A stretch of 64,000 bases of DNA from Borrelia miyamotoi (lineage in GTDB: Bacteria; Spirochaetota; Spirochaetia; Borreliales; Borreliaceae): positions 310,001-374,000 of the forward strand of contig NZ_AP024371.1 in NCBI RefSeq assembly GCF_019668505.1, written 5' to 3'. A program made the translations under genes and the position numbers. Below are positions 46,491-56,061 of this stretch, one piece after another. The stretch's first letter is position 1; every line of letters begins with the position of its first letter. The notes below the pieces were generated by a model. That model was not told the origin of the DNA, made no database searches, and worked only from the letters and a program-made list of their open reading frames with translations.

Positions 46491-47888
46491 ATGTCATTAA
46501 ACTATAACGAAATAAATGTTATTCTTAAAGAAGTGCCATTAAAAAATTCATTTATAAGAAAAATCAAACAGCCTAGCCACAAAACTTTGATTATAGAACT
46601 TTATAATAAAGAAGAAAATAAAAAAAATTTTAATATATTAATAGCACTAGACCAAAAAAAAACAAGAATTCATAAAACAAGCAAAGAATTTAAAAACATC
46701 AAACCCAATTTAAGATTTTCTGAATTCTTAAAATCAAAAATTCAATATGGTAGAATATCTGAAGCATATCAAATAAAAAATGAAAGAATAATTTTCATTA
46801 AAGTGATCAAGGATAAAATAATAGTCTTGATCTTCATAAAATTATGGCCATCAGCCCCCAACATAATTGCAACAGACACAAATTTTAAAATCCTTGATGC
46901 ATATTACAGAAGACCAAATTCAGGAGAAATTACAGGTAAAATATTCACAACAGTCAAAAAAATTATTGAAAATAACGATGCAAATGAAAAAAAAGAAATC
47001 AAATTAAAGGATGGATACAATAACGAACTATCTTACTCCAAATTTATCGAAAACTACTATGATGATTTAGAAATAAAAGAGACTCAAGCACACAACATAA
47101 AATTACTTAGAAAAAAATATGAAAAAGAAAAAATGAATTTAGAAAAAAAAATAAGCTCTTTAGAGAAAAAAATAAGCTCAATTGAAACAATTGAAACTCA
47201 AAGAGAAAAAGGTGAAATGATCTTATTAAATATTAACAAAATAAAAAAAGGCATGGATGAAATAATTTTAAAAAATAGCAAAGAAGAACAAATTAAAATA
47301 ATACTGGATAAAGCATTATTTCCTAAAGATAATGCTTCAAAATACTTTAAAGAATATAAAAAAAATAAAAATGCTTTTAGTCTAATACAAGAACAATTAA
47401 AATGTGCAAAAACACAATACGATACACTAATATCAAAGATATCTTGCACAGATAAAAAAGATTGTAACATTCTGGAAAATAAAAGAATTATAAAAAAATC
47501 ATCTATCGGTCTTCATTTCATATCTTGTGGATTTGATATCCTTGTAGGAAGAAATGCAAAAGAAAACGATGAACTTTTAAGAAATTGGGCAAAAGGAAAC
47601 GACTACTGGCTACATACAAGAGACTATCCGGGTGCTTACGTTTTTATTAGAAATAAGAAAGATAAAACGCCTCCTCTTGAAGTTTTATTAGATGCCGGTA
47701 ATTTATGTGTATTTTATACAAAACCTGCAAGACAATTGGGTGAGGCTGATCTTTACTATACCAATGTTAAACATTTAAGAAGAGTAAAAGGAGGTAAACA
47801 AGGGTTTGTAATACCTAATAGAGAAAAAAATTTAAATATTAAATTAGATCCTCAAATCTTAAACAAACTAAAAAATAAAAATGTATAA
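46491..47888 (+). CDS. NFACT/RqcH-family protein (BB0347 fibronectin-binding type)
   Basis: 465 residues: a divergent NFACT-N domain (about 1-185), a coiled coil (about 190-255, KEKMNLEKKISSLEKKISSIE) and NFACT-R (about 340-450, LHFISCGFDILVGRNAKENDELL, WLHTRDYPGAYVFIR, KPARQLGEADLYY). Relatives add alanine tails to stalled peptides; the B. burgdorferi homologue binds fibronectin. It is shorter than the usual 550-600 residues, and the DR motif of NFACT-N seems to be E98-R99. AAGAGGTAAA before ATG. Divergent from lolA across 153 bases. Confidence 0.88.
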   Translation: MSLNYNEINVILKEVPLKNSFIRKIKQPSHKTLIIELYNKEENKKNFNILIALDQKKTRIHKTSKEFKNIKPNLRFSEFLKSKIQYGRISEAYQIKNERIIFIKVIKDKIIVLIFIKLWPSAPNIIATDTNFKILDAYYRRPNSGEITGKIFTTVKKIIENNDANEKKEIKLKDGYNNELSYSKFIENYYDDLEIKETQAHNIKLLRKKYEKEKMNLEKKISSLEKKISSIETIETQREKGEMILLNINKIKKGMDEIILKNSKEEQIKIILDKALFPKDNASKYFKEYKKNKNAFSLIQEQLKCAKTQYDTLISKISCTDKKDCNILENKRIIKKSSIGLHFISCGFDILVGRNAKENDELLRNWAKGNDYWLHTRDYPGAYVFIRNKKDKTPPLEVLLDAGNLCVFYTKPARQLGEADLYYTNVKHLRRVKGGKQGFVIPNREKNLNIKLDPQILNKLKNKNV

Positions 47889-47936
47889 AGTATCTTAATC
47901 TACACTTAAAATAAAATGACAAGTTATCAAAAAATA

Positions 47937-47965
47937 TTGTTATTGAAGATTAAAAAGCATAAAAT
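47937..47965 (+). promoter_or_regulatory. Probable promoter of pyk
   Basis: TTGTTA (47937-47942), 17 bases, TAAAAT (47960-47965). The start codon is 22 bases further on, with TAGGAGA ten bases before it. Confidence 0.5.
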
Positions 47966-47987
47966 TTATATTGTAGGAGAAAAATAA

Positions 47988-49421
47988 ATGATACAAAAAT
48001 TAACAAAAATAGTAGCAACAATATCTGACCTCAGATGTGACCCAGAACATATTAAAGAGCTATATGAAGCAGGAGTAAATGTAATAAGACTTAACACCGC
48101 TCATCAATCTCATGAAGATGCAATAAAAGTAATCAAAAATGTTAGACAAGTTTCAAATAAAATAGCATTAATGATTGATACAAAAGGACCAGAAGTCAGA
48201 ACAGCTAATATTGAAACTCCTATTACCGTTAAAATAGGAGATAAAATAATAATTTCAATATCACCTATCAATGAGCCTAACTCACTGCAAACTAATTACG
48301 ATGGGTTTGTAAATGAAATTCCAAATGGATCAAAAATCCTCATTGATGATGGCGAACTTGAAATGACTGTTACCGAAAAATTTGCAGATAGATTAATTTG
48401 TGAAGTCAAAAACAACGGACAAATAAAAAATAAAAAATCAATAAACACACCAGGAATTTCACTTAAACTACAATCCGTGACTGCAAAAGATAAGGGATTT
48501 ATTGAACTTGCAGCAAAGCAAAATATTGATTTTATCGCCCATTCATTCGTAAGACATGCACAAGATATTCAGGATGTCCAAGATATATTAAATGCTGCTG
48601 GGAATCCAGAGGTCAAAATTATTTCCAAAATTGAAAATCAAGAAGGAATTGATAATATTGAAGAAATTGCTAAAGCTTCTTATGGAATTATGGTTGCAAG
48701 AGGAGATATGGGGGTAGAAATACCTGCTGAAGATGTTCCTTTAGCACAAATTAAAATCACGCAAACCTGTATCAAATACGGCATACCCGTAATTACTGCA
48801 ACACAAATGCTTCATACAATGATTGAAAATCCAAGACCTACAAGAGCAGAGGTTTCTGATGTTGCTAATGCAATTCTAAACGGAACAGATGCCATAATGT
48901 TATCGGGTGAAACAGCTTATGGTAAATATCCAATTGAATCCGTTAAGATGATGACCAAAATTGCCATAGAAGTTGAAAAATATAGAGAAAAAAAATTATT
49001 CCAAAATGAAATTTTCTGTAGCAAAAATCTTATAAGAAACTACATTATTAAATGTGCAATTGACGCAACTAAGACAATGCCTGTTAAAGCTATTATTGTC
49101 GATTCACTTAAGGGAAGAACCGCAAGAATAATGGCAACATATAGAGCAAGTGTGCCTCTATTTATTACAACAAACAATGAAAGAATAGCAAGAGAATTAG
49201 CACTTTCTTATGGAGTTTATTCTAATCTTGTTGATAATAACTTCAAACGAGCAACTGAATTTGTAGTAACCTCTCTTGAGATGCTTAAAAAACAAAAAAC
49301 AGTCCAAGACTCAGATATCGTAGTAATTGTCTCTGGAAATCCAAATAGAGACACCAACAAAGGCACAGAGTTTATGGAAATAAATACAGTAGAAGATGCA
49401 ATTAAAGGATATAACCTATAA
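47988..49421 (+). CDS. pyk: Pyruvate kinase
   Basis: 477 residues, full length. Key blocks: TISDLRCDPEHIKELYEAGVNVIRLNTAH, MIDTKGPEVRT, IENQEGIDNIEEI (substrate lysine region), MVARGDMGVEIP, and the helix ATQMLHTMIENPRPTRAEVSDVANAI. The C-terminal regulatory domain ends with the IVVIVSGNPN strand. It makes pyruvate and ATP from phosphoenolpyruvate. The TAA stop overlaps what seems to be the former start codon of the next gene. Confidence 0.98.
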   Translation: MIQKLTKIVATISDLRCDPEHIKELYEAGVNVIRLNTAHQSHEDAIKVIKNVRQVSNKIALMIDTKGPEVRTANIETPITVKIGDKIIISISPINEPNSLQTNYDGFVNEIPNGSKILIDDGELEMTVTEKFADRLICEVKNNGQIKNKKSINTPGISLKLQSVTAKDKGFIELAAKQNIDFIAHSFVRHAQDIQDVQDILNAAGNPEVKIISKIENQEGIDNIEEIAKASYGIMVARGDMGVEIPAEDVPLAQIKITQTCIKYGIPVITATQMLHTMIENPRPTRAEVSDVANAILNGTDAIMLSGETAYGKYPIESVKMMTKIAIEVEKYREKKLFQNEIFCSKNLIRNYIIKCAIDATKTMPVKAIIVDSLKGRTARIMATYRASVPLFITTNNERIARELALSYGVYSNLVDNNFKRATEFVVTSLEMLKKQKTVQDSDIVVIVSGNPNRDTNKGTEFMEINTVEDAIKGYNL

Positions 49422-50182
49422 ATAAAATAAGAGATAGCTTAGTTGATAATATATTTTATTCAAATAATAAGCTAAACCTAAAATTATTAAACCCAAATAA
49501 AAGAAAAACTCATAAAGCGCTTCTAACTAGCTATGGAACCTATGAGTTTTTCTTAAAAAAGATTGACTTATTTCAAAAAGTAATAGCATATAACACAAAA
49601 AATGTGTTTATTTTCTCACAAACAAAAGAAAATTTACAGATCAATATTTCAAATCATGAAACTTGGAAAATCTTTAACAAAACAATTGATGTCAATTTAG
49701 ACATAGTAAATGTCATAAAAAACTTTAAATTTACAAGTAAAGAAGATAAAATAATAGAAAATGACCATAAAATTGAAATTACACTGAATTTTATTAAAGA
49801 TATAACAGAAAACATAAAAATCATTCCTATCATCTTGGGTAAGAAGCTTAAAGGCCAAGCTCTAAAGGAGTTTAGTGCATTTTTAAATCCATTTACAAAA
49901 AAAGAAGAAAATTCTTTTATATTCCTATCCCAATTTATCTCACACTCTACAAATCTAAATAAAACCATCCAACTAGAAACAACACTAAAGAAACTATTGC
50001 TCACTCCTCATTTAAATTCATCAATTTTATTAGAATATTACAATGCACGAAAAATATTTCCTGAAAATATAAGTGCAATCACAATAATTCACAAAATTTT
50101 CCAAAAATTTGAATTTACAAACCGTGAGATCACAAGCAACAACAATGAATACTCAATAATGGAAAATATTTTATTAAATTAA
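49418..50182 (+). CDS. Conserved hypothetical protein with no normal start codon
   Basis: The reading frame is open from 49415 to 50182. The first usual start, a GTG at 49604, has no ribosome site and would discard about 60 codons that look coding (NKIRDSLVDNIFYSNNK, then TYEFFLKKIDLFQKVIAY). At 49418 the codon is ATA, seven bases after AAGGAT, and one base change (ATA to ATG) would give an ATGA overlap with the pyk stop. So the ancestral start was probably there; it may now be ATA-initiated or lost. From 49418 the product is about 254 residues. No domain recognised and no membrane segment seen. Confidence 0.55.
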   Translation: MNKIRDSLVDNIFYSNNKLNLKLLNPNKRKTHKALLTSYGTYEFFLKKIDLFQKVIAYNTKNVFIFSQTKENLQINISNHETWKIFNKTIDVNLDIVNVIKNFKFTSKEDKIIENDHKIEITLNFIKDITENIKIIPIILGKKLKGQALKEFSAFLNPFTKKEENSFIFLSQFISHSTNLNKTIQLETTLKKLLLTPHLNSSILLEYYNARKIFPENISAITIIHKIFQKFEFTNREITSNNNEYSIMENILLN

Positions 50183-50200
50183 GATTCACAAAATCAAAAT

Positions 50201-50479
50201 TTAAATAAAATCCTCTATTTTTTTAGAATTCTTTTTCAAAAAGACGTTAAGGCCTATCTTTGAAATACTTCTTAAAGCATTTGCAGAAACCTTAATATTG
50301 ATGTTTTTTCCAAGTTCAGGAACAAAAAATTTCTTATTTATTAAATTTACTTTAAAAGTTCTCTTGGTCTTTAAACCAATATGCTGTCCTCCTCCGCCTT
50401 TTCTCCTGGCAAGACCCTTTCTTGGAACATTATGACCAAACATTGTCTTTTTACCTGTTATTTCACATTCTCTTCCCAT
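50201..50479 (-). CDS. rpmB: Ribosomal protein L28
   Basis: 92 residues. It opens MGRECEITGKKTMFGHNVPRKG with the L28 core ARRKGGGGQHIGLKTKRTFKVNL and a tail with ANALRSISKIGLNVFL. No zinc-cysteine pairs are visible: the single Cys is residue 5. Short gap (10 bases) after the unknown gene upstream. Confidence 0.95.
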   Translation of the reverse strand: MGRECEITGKKTMFGHNVPRKGLARRKGGGGQHIGLKTKRTFKVNLINKKFFVPELGKNINIKVSANALRSISKIGLNVFLKKNSKKIEDFI

Positions 50480-50489
50480 CCAAACACTC

Positions 50490-52058
50490 CTAAACTATAT
50501 TTTTCTTTTCTAAATATAAATCTATCAATTTTAAAAATAGATTTAAACTATCAATAATATTTTTAATAATACTACCAAAGTTTACACTATTGCCATAATT
50601 CTTTACAAGATCAATATCAAGTTCTTTCCAATTATAAACAAGCTCCTTCTCTGAAGAAGGTCTCACATAATCTTCTAAACAATCTTTCAAGCGTCGTACC
50701 AAAGAATAAATCTTGGAATAATATTCATTCAATAAAACTAAAGCCTTTTTATTAATATCTGATATTATATTTAACAGTAATTTCTCTGATGATTTATCTC
50801 CAATTGCGATCCTGTGCAAAAGAGCATTAATTCTAGAACCATAGCTTCCCTGTTCACCAAGATTATCATCAAAATCAATAAGACCTGAATAAATACCAAC
50901 TAAAGAATGAATATCATTAGAAATATCCCTGGAACCTTCCATATCCTTCCACTGCCCCTTAATAATAAGGATATTAATAATATCACTTAGCTCTTTTTTA
51001 ACAAAATTAACAGTATATGTTTTTAAATAACCTAAAAGCTTAGAATAAACATATCCAGTAGTATTTAAAATGCTAGATGTAATCTTGGCATTCATACTTT
51101 CATTGTAATTATCCAAACTCAAAATAGTAACGCCAGGGAACAATTTTTCGGCTAAATGCTCGGACTTACTGTTTTTTTGCAAAATCTCAACTTTTGCTAT
51201 TTCATTCGAAACATGCTTAGAAAGATCATTAAAAAAGACTCTTGCCTTAGCTTTTGATTTTTTAATATCAGATATAGGCAAATAATCAGGCTCACCACTA
51301 ACATACCTTATGAGATATAAAATTTCTTTACTTTTATTTATTTCAATTATAGAAGTTAATATTTTAAGCCAAATATTTGGTTTAATAGGAAAATTATCCT
51401 TATCTCCATATACTTCTAAAAGAATATCGTAAAGATTCCTCCAAATAGAAATATCTCTAATAGAATATATACATTCTAAAAAATCTTTAATATCATCAAG
51501 AATTACACCACAACTAATAGCACTAAATCTTGGCTTATATATAAAATCATCTTCCGGAAACAAATGATCAAAATTTTTAACAATTGAATAATATTGATAT
51601 GAAACTAAATCAAAAAAGATCTCTAAAGCTCCACAAGTCTCATCTATCAGCCTAACTTGTTCCTGAGTTATATTTTTCAACAAATAATTCAAATTATTAT
51701 TCAAATTCTTAGGAACATCAGACGTAAAATTGACTATGTCATTAGCTGAGAAAGAATAAATATATTCTAAAGATTTTTTTTGATTTTCATTCAAATATTT
51801 CTCAACAACAAAATGAATGATTTTGTTTGAATTCCGATATCTTTGTACAAAAAACTTAAGAGGAATAAAAACTTTGTAAAGATTATAAATAAATTTAGCA
51901 AACTGAGGTAAAGCTTGAATTTTTGAAGCACTAAACAATTTGCTTACTTTACTTAAATTACTTTTTATTTGCCTAAGTCTTCTCTGCTTCACCTGCTCAG
52001 GAGTAAGCTCTCTAGTAAAGATAGAAAATAAAAAATCAAATAGACCCAAACTAAGCAA
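50490..52058 (-). CDS. Conserved hypothetical cytosolic protein
   Basis: 522 residues. No signal peptide: the start SLGLFDFLFSIFTRELTPEQVKQ is followed by a basic segment (KQRRLRQIKSNLSKVSKLF). Helical throughout, with many Ile/Leu/Lys/Asn and no motif I can name. Its end lies 10 bases before rpmB, so the two are one transcription unit. It is divergent from the lipoprotein gene at 52165. Confidence 0.8.
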   Translation of the reverse strand: MLSLGLFDFLFSIFTRELTPEQVKQRRLRQIKSNLSKVSKLFSASKIQALPQFAKFIYNLYKVFIPLKFFVQRYRNSNKIIHFVVEKYLNENQKKSLEYIYSFSANDIVNFTSDVPKNLNNNLNYLLKNITQEQVRLIDETCGALEIFFDLVSYQYYSIVKNFDHLFPEDDFIYKPRFSAISCGVILDDIKDFLECIYSIRDISIWRNLYDILLEVYGDKDNFPIKPNIWLKILTSIIEINKSKEILYLIRYVSGEPDYLPISDIKKSKAKARVFFNDLSKHVSNEIAKVEILQKNSKSEHLAEKLFPGVTILSLDNYNESMNAKITSSILNTTGYVYSKLLGYLKTYTVNFVKKELSDIINILIIKGQWKDMEGSRDISNDIHSLVGIYSGLIDFDDNLGEQGSYGSRINALLHRIAIGDKSSEKLLLNIISDINKKALVLLNEYYSKIYSLVRRLKDCLEDYVRPSSEKELVYNWKELDIDLVKNYGNSVNFGSIIKNIIDSLNLFLKLIDLYLEKKNIV

Positions 52059-52164
52059 TCTCCTTCTACAATAAAATCTAACATTCTCAAGACATTAAAA
52101 TTATAAAATAAACTATAAAAATTATACATAATTTATTGTAAAATAGAACAGAATAAATGATTTT

Positions 52165-53280
52165 ATGTACATAAAGAAAATAATTTTAACCATAACCTTA
52201 ACTTTAACTTTCAGCTGTTCAAATGATAATACCATCACCATACTGACTGACAATAAAATTGTTCCATTTTACATAAATCAATTCAATGTCCAAAACAAAG
52301 CAAGCTTTATCATTAAATACAAAGAACACATTAACATGCAAACGATTAATGAAGAGAATGCCCAAATAATTATCTCAAAAAATATAGACAACATCAACAT
52401 AGCCAAAAATTTTAAAAATATTAAAAAATACTATTACCCAGATTATCCAATATTAAATAACATATCTGAAAAATTTACATACAGAATTATTCCATTAAGC
52501 TTTGATATTCCTATCTTAATATATAAAAATGAATATCAAATACAAAAATATATTGATTTACAAAATATTAAGGAAATATATAAAAGCTTTCAAAAGCATA
52601 AAAAATTTTTTATCTCCCCATACATCTCTGAAAATCTATTTTACATAATGTCTGAAATAAACGACATAAACTTTCACTTCAAAAAAAACAAACCAGAATA
52701 CGATGAAAAAAAAATGTCTAACATAATAAACTACTTCAAATCTTTCATGAATGCTAATGAACTTGCATTACAAAAAAGCTTCGCAGAAAAATACAAATAT
52801 TTAAATTTAGAGAAAATATTATTTCAAAAGAAAACCCTTCTTATTGCAGGAACAACTAATTTGACATACTACAATAGCTTGAATAAAGATACCAGAGATA
52901 AAATCAATTTTTCATATCTAACAAATAAGGAAAAGAAATCATCAGCATACAATATAAACTTTATAGGCGTTAAAGAAATATCAAAACCTATAGACAAATT
53001 CATTCAATGGATACTAAACAAAGAAGTACAGAAAACTCTAATTAAACTTAAAAACAAAGCAAAATTTAACGAACATTTTGGATTTGTAAATGGATTTACA
53101 CCTTATAAAGATCTAAACCTAAAATTGAAGTACATAGTCAAAGAAATACCTTTATTTATCATAGACGAAAATTATATAAACAAAAATTCATACATATTAA
53201 ACAAAAAACAAATAGAAAAAGAAAATCAAATGATTAATGAACTATTTTTATCTAAAATAGATAACACAAATTCCCAATAA
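52165..53280 (+). CDS. Lipoprotein resembling an extracellular solute-binding protein
   Basis: 371 residues. Signal peptide with lipobox FSC (Cys18, in TLTFSCSND). The mature part starts TITILTDNKIVPFYINQFN, a typical first strand of solute-binding proteins, and later has FTYRIIPLSFDIPILIYKNE and a conserved-looking INFIGVKEISKPIDKFIQWILNKEVQKTLI block, as in type-1/2 binding proteins. No transporter genes are adjacent, so the ligand is unknown. The stop lies three bases before the convergent gene's stop. Confidence 0.72.
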   Translation: MYIKKIILTITLTLTFSCSNDNTITILTDNKIVPFYINQFNVQNKASFIIKYKEHINMQTINEENAQIIISKNIDNINIAKNFKNIKKYYYPDYPILNNISEKFTYRIIPLSFDIPILIYKNEYQIQKYIDLQNIKEIYKSFQKHKKFFISPYISENLFYIMSEINDINFHFKKNKPEYDEKKMSNIINYFKSFMNANELALQKSFAEKYKYLNLEKILFQKKTLLIAGTTNLTYYNSLNKDTRDKINFSYLTNKEKKSSAYNINFIGVKEISKPIDKFIQWILNKEVQKTLIKLKNKAKFNEHFGFVNGFTPYKDLNLKLKYIVKEIPLFIIDENYINKNSYILNKKQIEKENQMINELFLSKIDNTNSQ

Positions 53281-53283
53281 AAG

Positions 53284-55077
53284 TTATTCACATCTATAAT
53301 TAACTAGCATTACATGTAACACACTAATAAACAAGATAGAAAAAATCAAAATAAAAGATATATATATATTAACGGATATCTGGATAAAAAGCGCTATTAA
53401 AATTAACAATAAATAATTTATAAAAAGAGAAACAATAACTGAAAAAGCAGCTATAATCAAGGATACAAGAAATATTACAAATTTTAAATTAAACTCAAAA
53501 TTTACACGAGAAGCTACAGCAATAAATACAACTCCCAAAAAAACTAATACCATGGGACTCATCATTAAAAAAAGACTTGAAGAAAAAACATTAATCAATC
53601 TTAAGTTAAGTAGTTTGACTTGATTAAAAGCACCTGTAAGATTTTGAATAGGCAAAAAAATATCATTTTCACCATAATTTGCAAATAAACTCAAATTATT
53701 AATATCTTGATTAATATCAATGATACTTGGACTACTTAAATTAAAATTTGTAAGCGACACAATAATCCTAGTAACAGTAACATCACTATTTTCATTTTTC
53801 TTATCTAAAACATTCTGATAAACTCTATTCCCCTTAAGAGTAGCAAATGGCACTTTAATATGCAATATAATATTGCCTAAATTATCAAATTTAACAAGCT
53901 CAAAATTTTTAATCATCTTTATATAAGACCTAGTATTTACTACCTTTTGCATATAAATATAATCGTACGTCCCATTATTATAGTCAGGTTGAAACAAAAA
54001 CACATCATTCAGACCATAATGCTCATAATATTTTTCAATTTCATCAAAAAAGAAATACTCACTTTTAAGTTTTTCTAAAGATTTATTCTTATAATTTAAG
54101 ATCTCATTGTCATTTGGAAATAAATTATGAAGTTTTAAAAAGCCATAATACGCAGATTTAAATTTTCCTGTATTAAGGTATAAAAAATTTTTTTGCTTCT
54201 CTTCAAAAACTGAATATTTTTTTTCAAGATCAACGTTTTTATTCTCATTAATAGCCTTGAAGGTCAAGTCTAAGAGTGCAGAAAAATCATCATCTTTAGT
54301 CGAAGCAAATCCCATGTAAGCAAAATAATTAGCTGTAGAATAATCACCTTTATCAATAAATCCATTAACAATATCTTGAAAGTCTTTCTTCTTTAGATTT
54401 TTAATCAAATACATTTTAACAGTCTTTCTAGCCTTTTCTAAATCAATATCATAAACAGGCATTCTATCATATTCAGACCGCACCAGGTAATAATTCATTG
54501 AAAGCTCATTGTCATCAGCATTAATAAGTTTCATCTTTTCATATATCTTAATCAATTTTTCAAGGTATCTTTTTTTCTGCTTCAAAATTTCTATTGACTC
54601 ATCCACACCTAAAATCTTATTTGAAGATAAATTTATATCTATGTTTTTAACATAATTAACTATTGTATTTGCCTGACCTTCAAGAAAATTATACCTCTCA
54701 TAGTTATACTTACATTCACTTCTTTGAGCAAAAATGTAAGACATAATAGAGTTAAAAATAAGCATAAAAACAATGCCCATTGTAAAAAATAAAAAAATGA
54801 ACGGATAAAGCTTTTTAAATAAATATCCTTTATACTCTCTTAGATAAAGTCGTGTTTCATTATTAGTCAAAAAAATAAAATAAATTAAAACAAAAAAAAT
54901 AAAAAATCCATTAAAATAATAATAAACGCTTAAAACAGTGTCCAAAAATGTAACGACTAATATATCTTTTTCTAGATAATCCGCTCCAAAAAAATATACA
55001 TAACAAAAAATCAAACCAATAATGAAAAACAAAAAAATAATAAAATTGCTTAAAAATATATATAATTCTCTTCTCAT
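53284..55077 (-). CDS. Conserved hypothetical membrane protein (N- and C-terminal helices)
   Basis: 597 residues. Four membrane segments lie in the first 130 residues or so, then a soluble region (about 130-480, helical and Lys/Asp/Asn rich, with DNNEILNYKNKSLEKLKS and similar stretches that recall TPRs), then three to four helices in the last 100 residues. No motif recognised. It begins 15 bases after the next unknown membrane gene ends, and the two probably make partners. Confidence 0.78.
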   Translation of the reverse strand: MRRELYIFLSNFIIFLFFIIGLIFCYVYFFGADYLEKDILVVTFLDTVLSVYYYFNGFFIFFVLIYFIFLTNNETRLYLREYKGYLFKKLYPFIFLFFTMGIVFMLIFNSIMSYIFAQRSECKYNYERYNFLEGQANTIVNYVKNIDINLSSNKILGVDESIEILKQKKRYLEKLIKIYEKMKLINADDNELSMNYYLVRSEYDRMPVYDIDLEKARKTVKMYLIKNLKKKDFQDIVNGFIDKGDYSTANYFAYMGFASTKDDDFSALLDLTFKAINENKNVDLEKKYSVFEEKQKNFLYLNTGKFKSAYYGFLKLHNLFPNDNEILNYKNKSLEKLKSEYFFFDEIEKYYEHYGLNDVFLFQPDYNNGTYDYIYMQKVVNTRSYIKMIKNFELVKFDNLGNIILHIKVPFATLKGNRVYQNVLDKKNENSDVTVTRIIVSLTNFNLSSPSIIDINQDINNLSLFANYGENDIFLPIQNLTGAFNQVKLLNLRLINVFSSSLFLMMSPMVLVFLGVVFIAVASRVNFEFNLKFVIFLVSLIIAAFSVIVSLFINYLLLILIALFIQISVNIYISFILIFSILFISVLHVMLVNYRCE

Positions 55078-55092
55078 ATCTATTAAACTATA

Positions 55093-56034
55093 TTAATGCA
55101 AACTATTACTAAATTTTCCACTAACCCTAATATACTCAGAAATAAAACCAACTAAATAAGTAGAAAAAAAGGTTAGCAAGCAAAAAATAAAAGGAACATA
55201 GTTAGAAAATGCACTTTCTCCAATAATCAAATTAACATTCTTTGGAAATTCAATCGCATAAATATTGTAAACTTTAAAAAAGAATATAACAAAAATAGGA
55301 TAAAGAAATAAAGAAAAACAACTTGAAAATATAAAGTTAAAAGTATAAGAAAATGAAAACAAAAGTAAAGAAAATCCAAATATATTAAATATTAAACTAA
55401 AAGTTTCTAAAGAAAGCAAAAAACTACTTAAGGTATCCAAATCATTCAAAATAGAACTCATCAGATTATTATATGATTTTTGAGTTAAAAATGCATTTTC
55501 ATTAAAATTAATGGTATCAGATTGAGAAAAATCTGGATTATATGAAAAAGCTTTTAAATGTTCGCCATGCAACCCATTATCTTCAACTTTCAAAACACCT
55601 TTAAAACCAAACAATTTAACATCATCACTATAAAAAATTATTTTATCATCAAAAAAATATACTACCCCATCTTTAATAGTGCTTTTCCCTCTGCTATACG
55701 AATTCAAAAAGACAGAGTTAAAATTAGAGAATGCCAAAAATCCAAAATAAGATAATAGTAAGATAAAAATAAAAACTACAATGTAGAGAGTTTTAGAAAC
55801 CTTAAAACTCTCTACATTAAAAGGATAAGCAATTCTCATAAAGGTAAAAACAAGAGAAAAAGGAAAGGCATAACGATAAGCATCATAATAAAGTTTAAAA
55901 CTCACAATAGACAAATCTAAATGTGAAAAATTATACTTTAAGTAAGATGCACAAATAAAAATTAAAGAAAAGGCAAAAAACATAAAAATAAATCTACAAG
56001 ATATTAAAAAAACAAATCTTAAAATACTCAACAC
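55093..56034 (-). CDS. Conserved hypothetical membrane protein
   Basis: 313 residues with about six membrane helices and a beta-rich loop (about 100-195, GKSTIKDGVVYFFDDKIIFYSDDVKLFGF). A helix bundle flanking a beta domain recalls the LptF/LptG permease layout, but the length is shorter and I see no sequence proof. It lies 27 bases after the CarD-like gene and 15 before the next membrane gene. Confidence 0.75.
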   Translation of the reverse strand: MLSILRFVFLISCRFIFMFFAFSLIFICASYLKYNFSHLDLSIVSFKLYYDAYRYAFPFSLVFTFMRIAYPFNVESFKVSKTLYIVVFIFILLLSYFGFLAFSNFNSVFLNSYSRGKSTIKDGVVYFFDDKIIFYSDDVKLFGFKGVLKVEDNGLHGEHLKAFSYNPDFSQSDTINFNENAFLTQKSYNNLMSSILNDLDTLSSFLLSLETFSLIFNIFGFSLLLFSFSYTFNFIFSSCFSLFLYPIFVIFFFKVYNIYAIEFPKNVNLIIGESAFSNYVPFIFCLLTFFSTYLVGFISEYIRVSGKFSNSLH

Positions 56035-56061
56035 AATAAGTTCCTACAAGTCACAAATAAT

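Noticed and set aside
47120-47190. Short direct repeat (KKISSLEKKISSIE) in the NFACT gene
   Set aside because: It is an ordinary coiled-coil heptad repeat, not a separate repeat element.
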